The notes under the pieces were generated by a model. That model was not told the DNA's origin. It saw only the letters and a program-made list of their open reading frames with translations, and did not search any database. The translations under genes and the position numbers were made by a program. Shown here in pieces: positions 7,741 through 16,336 of a stretch of DNA of 64,000 nt (positions within the stretch are counted from its first letter, which is position 1; each line of letters starts with the position of its first letter). The stretch comes from Phyllobacterium pellucidum (GTDB taxonomy: Bacteria > Pseudomonadota > Alphaproteobacteria > Rhizobiales > Rhizobiaceae): the NCBI RefSeq assembly GCF_013327855.1, contig NZ_JABUMX010000001.1, positions 372,001 to 436,000 of the forward strand, in the 5' to 3' direction.

Positions 7741-9081
7741 GTGCAGCCAAGGCCATCTCACCAGTATGCCGGACAATTTCCGGGTGAACTGGCTGGGAGG
7801 CCGGTAGTCTGAAAGTTTCTCGGCAATCGTCCTGGCGTCGGTGGCAGGGTCTGAGTCCAGAAAGGCATGGGTCAGAGTATCGATCGCAGAGGAGCGCGCG
7901 GCCTCGATAGACTGTTCTGCTGCGTCATCGCGCTTGTAGAAGGACGATCCGCGCGTTTCTTCAAGATACGACAATCCCCACTTCTGGTCGGGCTCGAGAT
8001 GACATCCCTCGCCCCACTCGTTCCAAGCATTGATGAAGATGAAATTGTCTTCGCCCGTGTCAAACTCGGTTCGCGTATAGGCCCGCAAATAGCGCAGCCA
8101 TCTGCCATAGAGTGACGGGTTGGAATTTATTATTGTCGTTGCCGTGTTCTGGCGACGCGCGGTGTTGTCCCAGCTTGGAATAATTCCACGATAAAGCCGA
8201 AACGCGGGCACCGGCCGGTTGACGCTTTGGGCCACCATCTTGCGGTAGTCGACAAAGCGGCCGGAGAACTCCGGATTGGTCGTGACCGGTGACCGGTCGG
8301 GCCGGCTTTCCGAACCGATGAATTTGTGCGGCGGGAATTCGACCAGTGCATCGGCCCCGCACACTTCAGGCGCCGAGATATCATAAAAATCCACCGCGGC
8401 AATGTGCAGGTCCGGAAACCCCTGCCGCTTCGCAAACTCGCGCCAGGCGGCAAAACTCTTCTTCGGGTTTGGAATTTCCTTGGCGTGATAGACGACAAGC
8501 AGCGGTTTGCCGTCGATCTTGATATAGCGATCGTCCTTGAAGTAATCGATGAGGCTTGCGATGAAGGCCTCATCGTCGCCTTCGGCATATTTCTGTTCGA
8601 GAAGCACGCTCCTGGCGTCGCCGTCCCAGGTGCGGGTCCAGTTTTCGTTGGCCCAGCAGAGGCAAAACTTAATATCGATGTCCGATTTGAGAAAGTTTTC
8701 TGCGGGACGTTCAAGAATGCGTCGTCCGCTGAACCAGTAATGGTAAAAGCAGAAGCCGTGGATGCCATATTTGCGCGCCAGAGCAGCCTGTTCAGCGATG
8801 GGTTCCACATAGGACAGATCGTAGAAGCCGAGCTCGCGCGGGATATGCGGCTGGTAATGGCCGTCGAAATTGGGCCGGCCACGCGCAACGTTGGTCCACT
8901 CGGTAAAGCCCGGACCCCACCAAGCGGAGTTTTCCTTCACCCGATGAAACTGGGGCAGATAGAAGGCGATCAGCTTGGAAGTGTCCGTGGATTCTGTGAG
9001 AGCGCGGCTGCTGTCTGAAACATCCCGGCCCACCGGATTGGCAGCAGATTCAGAACGCTCGGGCTCAAAAAGGCGGTTCAT
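7702..9081 (-). CDS. WbsX-type (GH99-like) polysaccharide biosynthesis protein
   Basis: The 459-residue protein carries the 'Glyco_tranf_WbsX' domain from about residue 35 to 390. Diagnostic blocks are 'IAFYLPQFH', 'WWGPGFTEWTNV', 'YGIHGFCFYHYWFSGRRILE', 'CLCWANENWTR' and 'INAWNEWGEGCHLEPD'. WbsX-type proteins occur in O-antigen and surface-polysaccharide clusters and have a GH99-like barrel; transferase or hydrolase activity is not settled for most. A GAGGTAG ribosome binding site precedes the ATG. It stands alone between the Bug remnant and a tRNA-Arg, with no other glycosyltransferase nearby, which suggests it was acquired singly. Confidence 0.85.
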   Translation of the reverse strand: MNRLFEPERSESAANPVGRDVSDSSRALTESTDTSKLIAFYLPQFHRVKENSAWWGPGFTEWTNVARGRPNFDGHYQPHIPRELGFYDLSYVEPIAEQAALARKYGIHGFCFYHYWFSGRRILERPAENFLKSDIDIKFCLCWANENWTRTWDGDARSVLLEQKYAEGDDEAFIASLIDYFKDDRYIKIDGKPLLVVYHAKEIPNPKKSFAAWREFAKRQGFPDLHIAAVDFYDISAPEVCGADALVEFPPHKFIGSESRPDRSPVTTNPEFSGRFVDYRKMVAQSVNRPVPAFRLYRGIIPSWDNTARRQNTATTIINSNPSLYGRWLRYLRAYTRTEFDTGEDNFIFINAWNEWGEGCHLEPDQKWGLSYLEETRGSSFYKRDDAAEQSIEAARSSAIDTLTHAFLDSDPATDARTIAEKLSDYRPPSQFTRKLSGILVRWPWLHRTVKTIFQKINA

Positions 9082-9119
9082 TGGCTACCTCGTCCTCGTG
9101 CTCGCCCGGGCACTAATTT

Positions 9120-9196
9120 TGGCGATCCCGGCTGGATTCGAACCAGCGACCGTCGGCTTAGAAGGCCGGTGCTCTATCCAGCTGAGCTACGGGACC
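9120..9196 (-). tRNA. tRNA-Arg (anticodon TCT)
   Basis: Read on the minus strand the sequence folds into a full cloverleaf: acceptor GGTCCCG/CGGGATC, D-stem GCTC/GAGC, anticodon loop CTTCTAA with anticodon TCT at its centre (decodes AGA), and T-arm GCTGG-TTCGAAT-CCAGC. The 3' CCA is encoded (TGG at 9120-9122 on the plus strand). It lies 38 bases upstream of the WbsX start, on the same strand. Confidence 0.95.
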
Positions 9197-9246
9197 GTTT
9201 GGTATCGGCGCGCCCATCCCGGCGGACAGGCGCAAAATTCAGTAAA

Positions 9247-9552
9247 TCAATGCGTCCAGGGCTGCTTGCGGTCGAAGCGAAAGTTTTCCGAATAGGAGAC
9301 GGCGCGGCGGCGCGTTTCCTTGGGTTCCAGTACCGTGAAAGCGATGCCGTTTTTTTGCGCGTAGGCAATCGCCTCTTCCTTGGTCTCGAAAGTCAGGCGA
9401 ATCTGGCTCTTCATGTCGCGCGACGAGGTATAGCCCATCAACGGCTCAACCTTGCGGGGCTGTTCCGGCTCGTATTCGAGCGTCCAGGTGTCGGCTTTCG
9501 CCTTCCCTGACTGCATGGCTGTTTTTGCTGGACGATAAATGCGCGCTGCCAT
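9247..9552 (-). CDS. ETC complex I subunit, NDUFS4-type accessory protein
   Basis: This 101-residue protein matches the 'ETC complex I subunit conserved region' family: 'ARIYRPAKTAMQSGKAK', 'WTLEYEP', 'MGYTSSRDMKSQIRLTFETKEEAIAYA' and the ending 'YSENFRFDRKQPWTH'. It is the bacterial relative of the mitochondrial NDUFS4/18-kDa subunit, which binds the peripheral arm of NADH:ubiquinone oxidoreductase. Alphaproteobacteria encode it apart from the nuo operon, as here. It sits between tRNA-Arg and tRNA-Pro on the same strand. Confidence 0.93.
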   Translation of the reverse strand: MAARIYRPAKTAMQSGKAKADTWTLEYEPEQPRKVEPLMGYTSSRDMKSQIRLTFETKEEAIAYAQKNGIAFTVLEPKETRRRAVSYSENFRFDRKQPWTH

Positions 9553-9626
9553 CGAAGAATCCCTTTGTCTGCAATGCCGATATATTACAGGCTTTTGCCG
9601 AACTCCAGCAGCAACTTCACTGAAAA

Positions 9627-9703
<77 letters not shown>

Positions 9704-10053
9704 TCCGTTCTTGGACGCTGAGTTCCCTATTGTCTTAGCTTCGATAACGCAAGAGCCGAAATCAAGAAAACGGTCTAAAACGAAATAAACGGGTTGCAGT
9801 GGCGCGTTGTGCCGCCAAAAGCCCTTACCACGGTGTCAGTCTGAAGCACAAAATCAGACAATGGAATCTGAACTGACAGGGCGTACAACGTCGAACTGTA
9901 GGTTACAGTAATGTACTTTACATGCCACTTGGCGACGCCGACACTCCACGCGTTGCAAGTATCACGGAATGGGGTGCGGCCCTGTGGCGCAATCGCTTCA
10001 GGTGATTGCCCCCTCACGAGGACCTTGCTTCGCGTGGCCAAGAGGAGGGTTCC
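9704..10053. other. Intergenic region upstream of the arylsulfatase
   Basis: These 350 bases hold no supported gene. They should contain the divergent promoters of tRNA-Pro (minus) and the sulfatase (plus). An AT-rich patch with GTTACAGTAATGTACTTTAC lies near 9900-9920. An AGGAGGG ribosome binding site for the sulfatase lies at the right end. No operator was identified with confidence. Confidence 0.5.
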
Positions 10054-12501
10054 ATGCACTCTCGCTATCTGCACGTCTCTCGCGCCTTCATTGCCGCCAT
10101 TGGGTTTACCGCCCTGACTGGAATCGGTTACCCGACAGCTTTCGCGCAATCGGTGGTCGGGCAAGCGGGTTCGCCGGGGGCCACGACCACGATCGACGGC
10201 AAGCAACTTCCCCCACCACCCCCGAAATTCGGCGGGGTGATCAAGGAAAAGGCCGCGGATTCGCAACCCTGGTGGGCGCCGCGCGTCGTACCCCCGAAAG
10301 GCGCGCCCAACATCCTCCTGATCATGACGGACGACCAGGGCTTTGGCGCTCCAAGCACCTTTGGTGGCGTCATACCGACGCCTGCGATTGACCGGATCGC
10401 CAATGCCGGACTGCGTTTCACCAATTTCCACTCGACGTCGCTGTGTTCGCCGACACGGGCGGCATTGATAACGGGCCGCAACCACCACTCAGTCGGTGCG
10501 GGGGTGGTCGGCGAAATAGCCACCGGATATCCGGGCTATGATTCGATCATCCCAATCGAGAAGGCGACGATCGGCACAATCCTCAAGGAGAATGGGTACG
10601 CGACGTCGTGGTTCGGAAAAAACCACAACACGCCCTCCTACCAGTCGAGTCAGGCAGGTCCATTTACACAGTGGCCGACAGGGATGGGCTTTGATTATTT
10701 CTACGGGTTCGTCGGCGGCGACGCCAGCCAATGGCAGCCGAACCTCTTTCGCAACACCACGGCCATCTATCCCTTCGAAGGCAACCCCGGCTGGAACCTC
10801 GAAACGGCAATGGCCGACGAGGCCATCCAATATATGAAGCAGTTGAAGGAAATCGCGCCCGAAAAGCCGTTCTTTGTCTATTACGTGCCCGGCGCCACGC
10901 ATGCCCCGCACCACCCGACGCCGGAATGGATCAAGAAGATCAGCGGCATGCACCTGTTCGACGAGGGCTGGAACAAGCTGCGCGAGACCATTTTCGCCAA
11001 CCAGAAGCGCCTCGGGATCATGCCTGAAAACGCCCGGCTGACGCCTTGGCCGAAGGAACTGCCCGAATGGGATTCGCTTGGATTGGAGGAGAAGAAGCTC
11101 TTCATCAGGCAAGCGGATGTCTATGGAGCATACCTTGCCTACGCCGATAACGAGATTGGCCGGGTTATTCAGGCCGTCGAAGACCTCGGCGAACTGGACA
11201 ACACGCTGATCATTTATATCGGTGGCGATAACGGCGCGAGTGCCGAGGGCATGCTCAACGGCACGCCCAACGAGTTCACCACCTTCAACGGCGTCGACGT
11301 GCCCGTAAAAGACCAGTATCTCTGGTATCCGTTCTGGGGATCAGAGCGAACGTTCCCGCATTATGCCGCGGCCTGGGCATGGGCGATGGATACACCATTC
11401 AAGTGGGTCAAACAGGTGCCATCACATTTCGGCGGCACCTCACAGGGCGTCGCCATGTCCTGGCCCGGCCACATTACGGACGTCGGCGGTATCCGCCGCC
11501 AGTTCCATCATGTCATCGATATCGTGCCGACCTTGCTCGAAGCGACCGGCATTCCGATGCCCGACACGGTCAACGGGATCGAGCAGCGCCCCATAGAGGG
11601 GACGAGCATGGTGTATACATGGGACAAGGCAAACGCCACCGCGCCGACCCGGCACACGACGCAGTATTTTGAGATGCTCGGCAATCGCGCCATTTACGAC
11701 AATGGCTGGGTCGCGGCGACAACGCCTGCAACCCGGCCATGGGAACTCAGCACCGCAACGCCGCCCGATGTGATATCCGGTTATAAATGGGAGCTTTACA
11801 ATGTCGACGAGGATCCGACCCAGTTCAACGATCTTGCGGCAGCCATGCCGGACAAGCTCAAGCAACTCCAGGACCTGTTCTATGCCGAGGCAAAGAAGTA
11901 TGACGTCCTGCCGCTCGACAATTCGACGCTTTCGCGATGGAATACGCCGCGGCCAAGTCTCACGGCGGGCCGAACCGAATTTACTTACTCTGGCGAACTA
12001 AGCGGCGTTCCGGCGAGTGCCGCGCCAGGTACGCTCAACAAATCCTACACCATCAGTGCTGACGTGGAGATACCCGCGGGCGGTGCCGAAGGCATGATCG
12101 TCACCGAAGGCGGAAGGTTCGGCGGCTACGGTCTGTTCCTGAGCAAAGGCGAATTCGGCGTCGGTCGCGGCAAGGTCGTGTTTCTCTACAACCTTCTCGA
12201 CCTCAAGCGGACGATGTGGGAAGGCCCGGAACTGGAACCCGGCAAGCACACAATTGTCTTTGATTTCAAATCGGACGGTAAAGGTCTCGGCACGGGCGGG
12301 ACCGGCGTCCTTTCGGTAGACGGCAAGGAAGTTGCCAGGAACACGATGGATCACACCATTCCGGTTACCTTCCCCGAGGATGAGAGTTTTGATGTTGGCC
12401 TCGATACCCGCACCGGAGTTGCGCTCGTCGAATACCGCTACGATTCCCCGTTCAAGTTTACGGGAACGATCGACAAAGTGACCTTCAAGCTCGGGCAATA
12501 A
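10054..12501 (+). CDS. Secreted arylsulfatase (Cys-type, formylglycine-dependent)
   Basis: The product is 815 residues. The start at 10054 is fixed by AGGAGGG 6 bases upstream and by the signal peptide that follows (MHSRYLHVSRAFIAAIGF...AFAQ). The sulfatase signature C-S-P-T-R is at residues 131-135, followed by 'AALITG'; its Cys is the residue converted to formylglycine. Metal ligands are visible as D93-D94 ('MTDDQG') and D392-N393 ('GGDNGA'). It should hydrolyse sulfate esters in the periplasm. An extra C-terminal beta domain of about 180 residues follows the catalytic part, which makes it longer than classical 550-residue arylsulfatases. No formylglycine-generating enzyme gene is nearby. 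Confidence 0.93.
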   Translation: MHSRYLHVSRAFIAAIGFTALTGIGYPTAFAQSVVGQAGSPGATTTIDGKQLPPPPPKFGGVIKEKAADSQPWWAPRVVPPKGAPNILLIMTDDQGFGAPSTFGGVIPTPAIDRIANAGLRFTNFHSTSLCSPTRAALITGRNHHSVGAGVVGEIATGYPGYDSIIPIEKATIGTILKENGYATSWFGKNHNTPSYQSSQAGPFTQWPTGMGFDYFYGFVGGDASQWQPNLFRNTTAIYPFEGNPGWNLETAMADEAIQYMKQLKEIAPEKPFFVYYVPGATHAPHHPTPEWIKKISGMHLFDEGWNKLRETIFANQKRLGIMPENARLTPWPKELPEWDSLGLEEKKLFIRQADVYGAYLAYADNEIGRVIQAVEDLGELDNTLIIYIGGDNGASAEGMLNGTPNEFTTFNGVDVPVKDQYLWYPFWGSERTFPHYAAAWAWAMDTPFKWVKQVPSHFGGTSQGVAMSWPGHITDVGGIRRQFHHVIDIVPTLLEATGIPMPDTVNGIEQRPIEGTSMVYTWDKANATAPTRHTTQYFEMLGNRAIYDNGWVAATTPATRPWELSTATPPDVISGYKWELYNVDEDPTQFNDLAAAMPDKLKQLQDLFYAEAKKYDVLPLDNSTLSRWNTPRPSLTAGRTEFTYSGELSGVPASAAPGTLNKSYTISADVEIPAGGAEGMIVTEGGRFGGYGLFLSKGEFGVGRGKVVFLYNLLDLKRTMWEGPELEPGKHTIVFDFKSDGKGLGTGGTGVLSVDGKEVARNTMDHTIPVTFPEDESFDVGLDTRTGVALVEYRYDSPFKFTGTIDKVTFKLGQ

Positions 12502-12507
12502 ATCACA

Positions 12508-12909
12508 ATGCCGGGGCGCGTAAATCGCAAGCCGCTTCTTTCCGTGATGGCTGTTGCCGAGGGCGCGACGGGAGTGGCGCTGCTGGTTGCGCCTGCAATG
12601 CTTGTCGAACTGCTCCTCGGCACCGGCCTTGATGCGACCGCTGCCACGGTCGCACGTGTAGCCGGTGTTGCGCTGCTCGCCCTTGGCATTGCTTGCTGGC
12701 GGGCAAGCGCCGACGCGGCGAGCGATGCCGCGCGCGGGCTGGTCGCGGCCATGCTTGTCTATAATTTCGGTGTCTCCGCGGTTCTGATGCTGGCGGCGTT
12801 CCGCCATGGACTATCCGGCATCGGCCTCTGGCCAGTCGCTATCGCCCACATTGCGATCGCTGGCTGGTGTCTCGCATTTATTTTGGCACCTCCCCGCGAG
12901 AGCGCTTGA
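12508..12909 (+). CDS. Small membrane protein linked to the sulfatase (133 aa)
   Basis: Four hydrophobic helices are visible: 'LLSVMAVAEGATGVALLVAP', 'AATVARVAGVALLALGIACW', 'GLVAAMLVYNFGVSAVLMLA' and 'GLWPVAIAHIAIAGWCLAFIL'. The start lies 6 bases after the sulfatase stop without its own strong ribosome binding site, so it is probably translationally coupled. Short proteins of this type appear beside sulfatases and hydrolases in other rhizobia, but no function is known. Confidence 0.65.
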   Translation: MPGRVNRKPLLSVMAVAEGATGVALLVAPAMLVELLLGTGLDATAATVARVAGVALLALGIACWRASADAASDAARGLVAAMLVYNFGVSAVLMLAAFRHGLSGIGLWPVAIAHIAIAGWCLAFILAPPRESA

Positions 12910-12961
12910 GCGTAGTGGGCAACAGATAATCAAAGCGATTGAGACTTTTGTTCAATTGACG

Positions 12962-13048
12962 ATGAGCGTGCCCGCTGGTAGCGGTGATATCATGAAAATC
13001 GCAATGTTTATCGTCGTGGTTAGTAGGCGCATGGGCAGGATGGCGTAG
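12962..13048 (+). CDS. Putative leader peptide (18-28 aa) before the MFS gene
   Basis: A short frame ends MKIAMFIVVVSRRMGRMA and then TAG. Possible starts are ATG at 12962 (28 aa), 12992 (18 aa) or 13004 (14 aa). The Ile-Val-Val-Val run followed by Ser-Arg-Arg resembles regulatory leader peptides in which ribosome pausing decides downstream transcription. The last codons lie inside the first arm of a strong nested hairpin (13027-13074), and a U-tailed terminator-like hairpin follows at 13080-13105. Start signals are weak (GGTGAT before 12992). That it is translated is inference. Confidence 0.45.
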   Translation: MSVPAGSGDIMKIAMFIVVVSRRMGRMA

Positions 13049-13133
13049 CCATCCGGCGAAAGCTCCCCATGCGCGTTCCAAGGGCTCCCTGACGGGGCTT
13101 TTTTTGTGCCCTGAATCTGGCCCTGCCCCGTCA
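13027..13133 (+). promoter_or_regulatory. Attenuator-like nested hairpins and terminator
   Basis: GCGCATGGG (13027-13035) pairs perfectly with CCCATGCGC (13066-13074) and encloses a second perfect hairpin, GGATGGC/GCCATCC (13038-13044 with 13048-13054). Next comes a G-C and G-U stem at 13080-13102 running into seven T residues (13099-13105). The terminator's 3' arm, TGACGGGGC (13090-13098), is also fully complementary to GCCCCGTCA at 13125-13133, so alternative folds are possible. The whole sits 35-140 bases upstream of the MFS gene at 13168. Confidence 0.55.
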
Positions 13134-13167
13134 AATCCACTTTCCCCTTTTCGCGACGGATCAAGCC

Positions 13168-14397
13168 ATGACGAGCACCAGTCCTGCCTCCAATGCACCC
13201 ATAAATTTCACAGAGAATGCCAAGATCAAGCCGCCGCCCATCGCGATCCTGATTTTCCTGACAGCTCTGGCGGCGCTGCCGGTGAACATGATGCTACCAT
13301 CGCTGCCGAATATTGCCGCTGCGTTCAAAGCGGATTTCGCGCTGGTCAACCTGTCGGTGGCCGGATACGCCATCGCCACTGCACTCATCGAACTCATCGC
13401 TGGCGCGGTATCAGATCGCTATGGTCGCCGACCGGTGGCCTTAGCCTCGATCTGCATCTTCATTGTCGCCTCGATCGGCTGTGCCTTGGCCACGAATATC
13501 GGTGTATTTCTGATGTTCCGGGCGATGCAGGCATCCATAGCCGCGTGTTTTTCAATCGCCCTCGTGATGATCAAGGAGACCACGCGAGAAGGACGTGCTG
13601 CAAGCAGATTTGGCTACCTCGCCATGGGCTGGGCGATTGCACCAATGTTGGGGCCGTCATTGGGCGGGATTCTGGATCAGGCGTTCGGGTGGCGAGCGAG
13701 CTTCATTTTGTTCGCAATGTTAGGCGCAGTCGGGCTCGGTCTATCAGCATGGGGTTTGCCTGAAACCGCCTCGGTACGACCCCACCGTAACCACTTGGAG
13801 GCCTATGGCCAGCTCCTCGGCTCGGCAAGGTTCTGGGCATACACGTTGTGCATGGCCGCCTCAATGGGGACGCTCTATATCTTCTTCGGCGGGGCGCCGT
13901 TGGCCTTTGGACCCTCCGTCGGTCGGTCGAGTGCGACATTAGGCATGTATATGGGAATGGTGCCTTTTGGGTTTATCCTCGGCAGCTATTTGGCTGGTCG
14001 CTATGCTTTCCACAACGGGACGGCCACGACGCTTGTCTTCGCGCGCCTTATCACGTGCATGGGTCTCGCCGCGGGGCTAGCACTCTCGTTGGCAGGCGCT
14101 GCCCACAGCGTTGCGTTCTTTATTCCATGCATGTTCGTCGGTGTCGGGAATGGGCTTACCATGCCCGCCGCCAATGCGGGGGTTCTGTCCATTCGAGCCG
14201 AACTTGCCGGCACCGCTGCGGGGCTCGCGGCTGCAATCGCACTGGGCGGTGGGGCACTTATTGCGTCAGTGGCGGGGTTGTTTCTGTCGGAACCGGTTTC
14301 AGTACAATTGCTGCTGGGTCTGATGCTCGCCTCGGCGTCGCTGGCGCTGGTTGCGGCACTCTATGCAGCACTTATCGATCGTGTCTGGGCTCGGTAA
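13168..14397 (+). CDS. MFS drug-efflux transporter, Bcr/CflA-like
   Basis: The 409-residue protein has about 12 transmembrane helices. It carries the DHA1 motif A 'GAVSDRYGRRPVAL' (about residues 76-89) after helix 2 and motif C-like 'GWAIAPMLGPSLGG' in helix 5, both typical of Bcr/CflA-type proton-coupled drug exporters. Substrates cannot be predicted. The structured leader upstream (12962-13133) suggests control by premature termination. The gene converges with hdaA, whose stop is 14 bases away. Confidence 0.88.
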   Translation: MTSTSPASNAPINFTENAKIKPPPIAILIFLTALAALPVNMMLPSLPNIAAAFKADFALVNLSVAGYAIATALIELIAGAVSDRYGRRPVALASICIFIVASIGCALATNIGVFLMFRAMQASIAACFSIALVMIKETTREGRAASRFGYLAMGWAIAPMLGPSLGGILDQAFGWRASFILFAMLGAVGLGLSAWGLPETASVRPHRNHLEAYGQLLGSARFWAYTLCMAASMGTLYIFFGGAPLAFGPSVGRSSATLGMYMGMVPFGFILGSYLAGRYAFHNGTATTLVFARLITCMGLAAGLALSLAGAAHSVAFFIPCMFVGVGNGLTMPAANAGVLSIRAELAGTAAGLAAAIALGGGALIASVAGLFLSEPVSVQLLLGLMLASASLALVAALYAALIDRVWAR

Positions 14398-14411
14398 GAC
14401 CACCTTCGACC

Positions 14412-15104
14412 CTAAAGATCGAAAGCGGTCTGCCCTTCGTCGATAGCCGTCACCAGGCTGGCGGCGAGCGCGCGGGTTATCTTCGATTTGCGCTCAAGAG
14501 CTGCCCTGTCCAGCCGCTCGACGATCCGATTTGCCGTCGAGAGCGATCGCTCGATATGGCTTACAAGAAAGCCGATTAGGCTGGGTTCGACGGCAATCTG
14601 CCTGTCGGCGAAAAGCTTGTAGAGGACGCCGGACAACAGCATGTCGTCGGGCTCGCCGATTTCCACTGTCGTCGCCGCCTTCAGGCGCGAGGCAAGGTCC
14701 GGCAACGTCACCTGCCAGTTGGCCGGCCATTTGCGCGATGTCATCAACAGGCTCGAGCCGCTCTGCCGGACGTTGTTGATGAGGTGGAAGAGACCGGCTT
14801 CGTCAATTCTACCGTCGCCAATATCGTCGATGAGGAATGGACCCGCCTCACCCGCAGCGGCGCCGATCCGTCGCGGATCGACGACGAGGGCATTGGCCTC
14901 GGCCTTCCAGATTGCAGCAAGATGCGTCTTGCCCGAACCGGTCGGCCCGGCGAGTACCACGACCGGCGCAATCCATTCCGGCCAGCGATCGACGATATCC
15001 ACGGCCGCCATGTTGGAGGAGGACACGATCAGGTCGTCGCGGGAATATCCCGGCTCATGGCCGAGATCGAGCGGAAGTTGGCGGGGCGAAGTCGTGCTGG
15101 TCAT
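14412..15104 (-). CDS. hdaA: HdaA, DnaA regulatory inactivator
   Basis: This is a 230-residue AAA+ protein of the Hda family. A beta-clamp-binding peptide lies near the N-terminus ('RQLPLDLGH'), then Walker A 'GPTGSGKTHL' and a degenerate sensor region. With the DNA-loaded clamp it promotes hydrolysis of DnaA-ATP and so limits replication initiation. The start at 15104 puts the clamp motif at residue 8. An alternative GTG at 15140 overlaps the preceding gene's stop (GTGA) and would add 12 residues. It is the last gene of a minus-strand run after a pgsA-like gene and an AI-2E-type gene. Confidence 0.88.
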   Translation of the reverse strand: MTSTTSPRQLPLDLGHEPGYSRDDLIVSSSNMAAVDIVDRWPEWIAPVVVLAGPTGSGKTHLAAIWKAEANALVVDPRRIGAAAGEAGPFLIDDIGDGRIDEAGLFHLINNVRQSGSSLLMTSRKWPANWQVTLPDLASRLKAATTVEIGEPDDMLLSGVLYKLFADRQIAVEPSLIGFLVSHIERSLSTANRIVERLDRAALERKSKITRALAASLVTAIDEGQTAFDL

Positions 15105-15136
15105 GGCGATGAAATACAGCCAGCCCTCCTGCCCTG

Positions 15137-16336
15137 TCACCTCAATAGTTTGGGCTCATCGGATTTGGGGTAGTCGCCTGTGTAGAGCGGGGATTGTTTA
15201 TAGCGTCCGATCATGAACCGCACGAGAACGCCGATGGCAGCGGCGGTCGGTACGGCGATCAGCATACCGGTGAAGCCAAGGAGCGTTCCGAATGCGAACA
15301 GCGCGAACATGAGCCATACGGGATGCAGGCCGACGGACGAACCGACGAGTTTCGGCTGAAGAATATTGCCTTCGATGAACTGGCCGACGCCAAAGGCGAT
15401 GGCGACGCCGAGAATATGGCCCCATTCGGGCCAGAACTGCACCATGGCCACGCCGAGCGCAACGACAAGGCCGACCAGCGATCCGACATAGGGAATAAAA
15501 CTGATCAGACCTGCAAAGAGGCCAATAAGAAGGCCGAAGTTCAACCCGACAATGGTGAGACCAACGGCATAGATGACGCCGAGCAGGAGGCAGACGGTGC
15601 CCTGGCCGCGAACGAACCCGGCGATCGCCTTGTTCATGTCGCGGGCAATGGCACGTATCGTATAGACGTGCTGGCGCGGGACCAGATTGTCGATCTTGGA
15701 AACCATCCGGTCCCAATCAAGCAGCATGTAGAATGCCACGACGGGCGTCACGACGAAGAGCGCAAAGACATCGATCAGCGTCTTGCCCGAACTCCAGATC
15801 GATTGCAGCAGCGTGGTCAGGAAACCCGCGCCCTGCTGCAGCAGCGAATCGAGGCTGTTGCGGATCACCGAAGCGTCTACGCCGATGAAATTCTTCAGCC
15901 ACTGAGAATCGCGGTTGGCGATCAACTCCTGCAGGCGCGCCACGTAACTTGGCAGGCGCGCGATGAAATCGCTCATCTGCGAAGCGAGAACGGGCACGAG
16001 GATGATGAGGAGCAGCGCGAATGTCACGATGAAGAGGACAAGGATGACCACCGTCGCAAGCAGTCGGGACAGGCCGAGCCGCTGCAGCCGGTCGGCCACG
16101 GGATCAAGGAAATAGGCCAGCACCATGCCTGCCACAAATGGCAGCAGGATCGAGGAGAACATATAGAGGAAAAGGCCGAGGAAAAGGAGAGCGGCTGTCC
16201 AGAACACCGCCTGACGGCGCACGCTGCTGGCAAGCGTGTTGACCTCAACTTCCACATGGATGTCACGATCGGGGATCTCGACCGGGATCGCCTGTGTCTT
16301 GGTCGTGACTACGCCCTTGCTTTCAGTCTTTGTCAT
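15137..16336 (-). CDS. AI-2E family (PerM-like) transporter
   Basis: The 399-residue membrane protein begins with a cytoplasmic stretch of about 35 residues, followed by 7-8 transmembrane helices. The family pattern is visible in 'LPFVAGMVLAYFLDPVADRLQRLG', the long soluble loop, 'FGLLIGLFAGLISFIPYVGSLVGLV' and 'GVGQFIEGNILQPKLVG'. Members export AI-2 or act in Na+/H+ exchange; which applies here is unknown. The start overlaps the end of the upstream pgsA-like gene by 14 bases, and the stop overlaps the possible GTG start of hdaA. Confidence 0.9.
   Translation of the reverse strand: MTKTESKGVVTTKTQAIPVEIPDRDIHVEVEVNTLASSVRRQAVFWTAALLFLGLFLYMFSSILLPFVAGMVLAYFLDPVADRLQRLGLSRLLATVVILVLFIVTFALLLIILVPVLASQMSDFIARLPSYVARLQELIANRDSQWLKNFIGVDASVIRNSLDSLLQQGAGFLTTLLQSIWSSGKTLIDVFALFVVTPVVAFYMLLDWDRMVSKIDNLVPRQHVYTIRAIARDMNKAIAGFVRGQGTVCLLLGVIYAVGLTIVGLNFGLLIGLFAGLISFIPYVGSLVGLVVALGVAMVQFWPEWGHILGVAIAFGVGQFIEGNILQPKLVGSSVGLHPVWLMFALFAFGTLLGFTGMLIAVPTAAAIGVLVRFMIGRYKQSPLYTGDYPKSDEPKLLR

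Noticed and set aside
13020-13105. CRISPR-like or transposon end for the nested inverted repeats
   Set aside because: Repeats occur only once with a nested RNA-hairpin layout and a U tail; they fit a leader/terminator rather than a mobile end.
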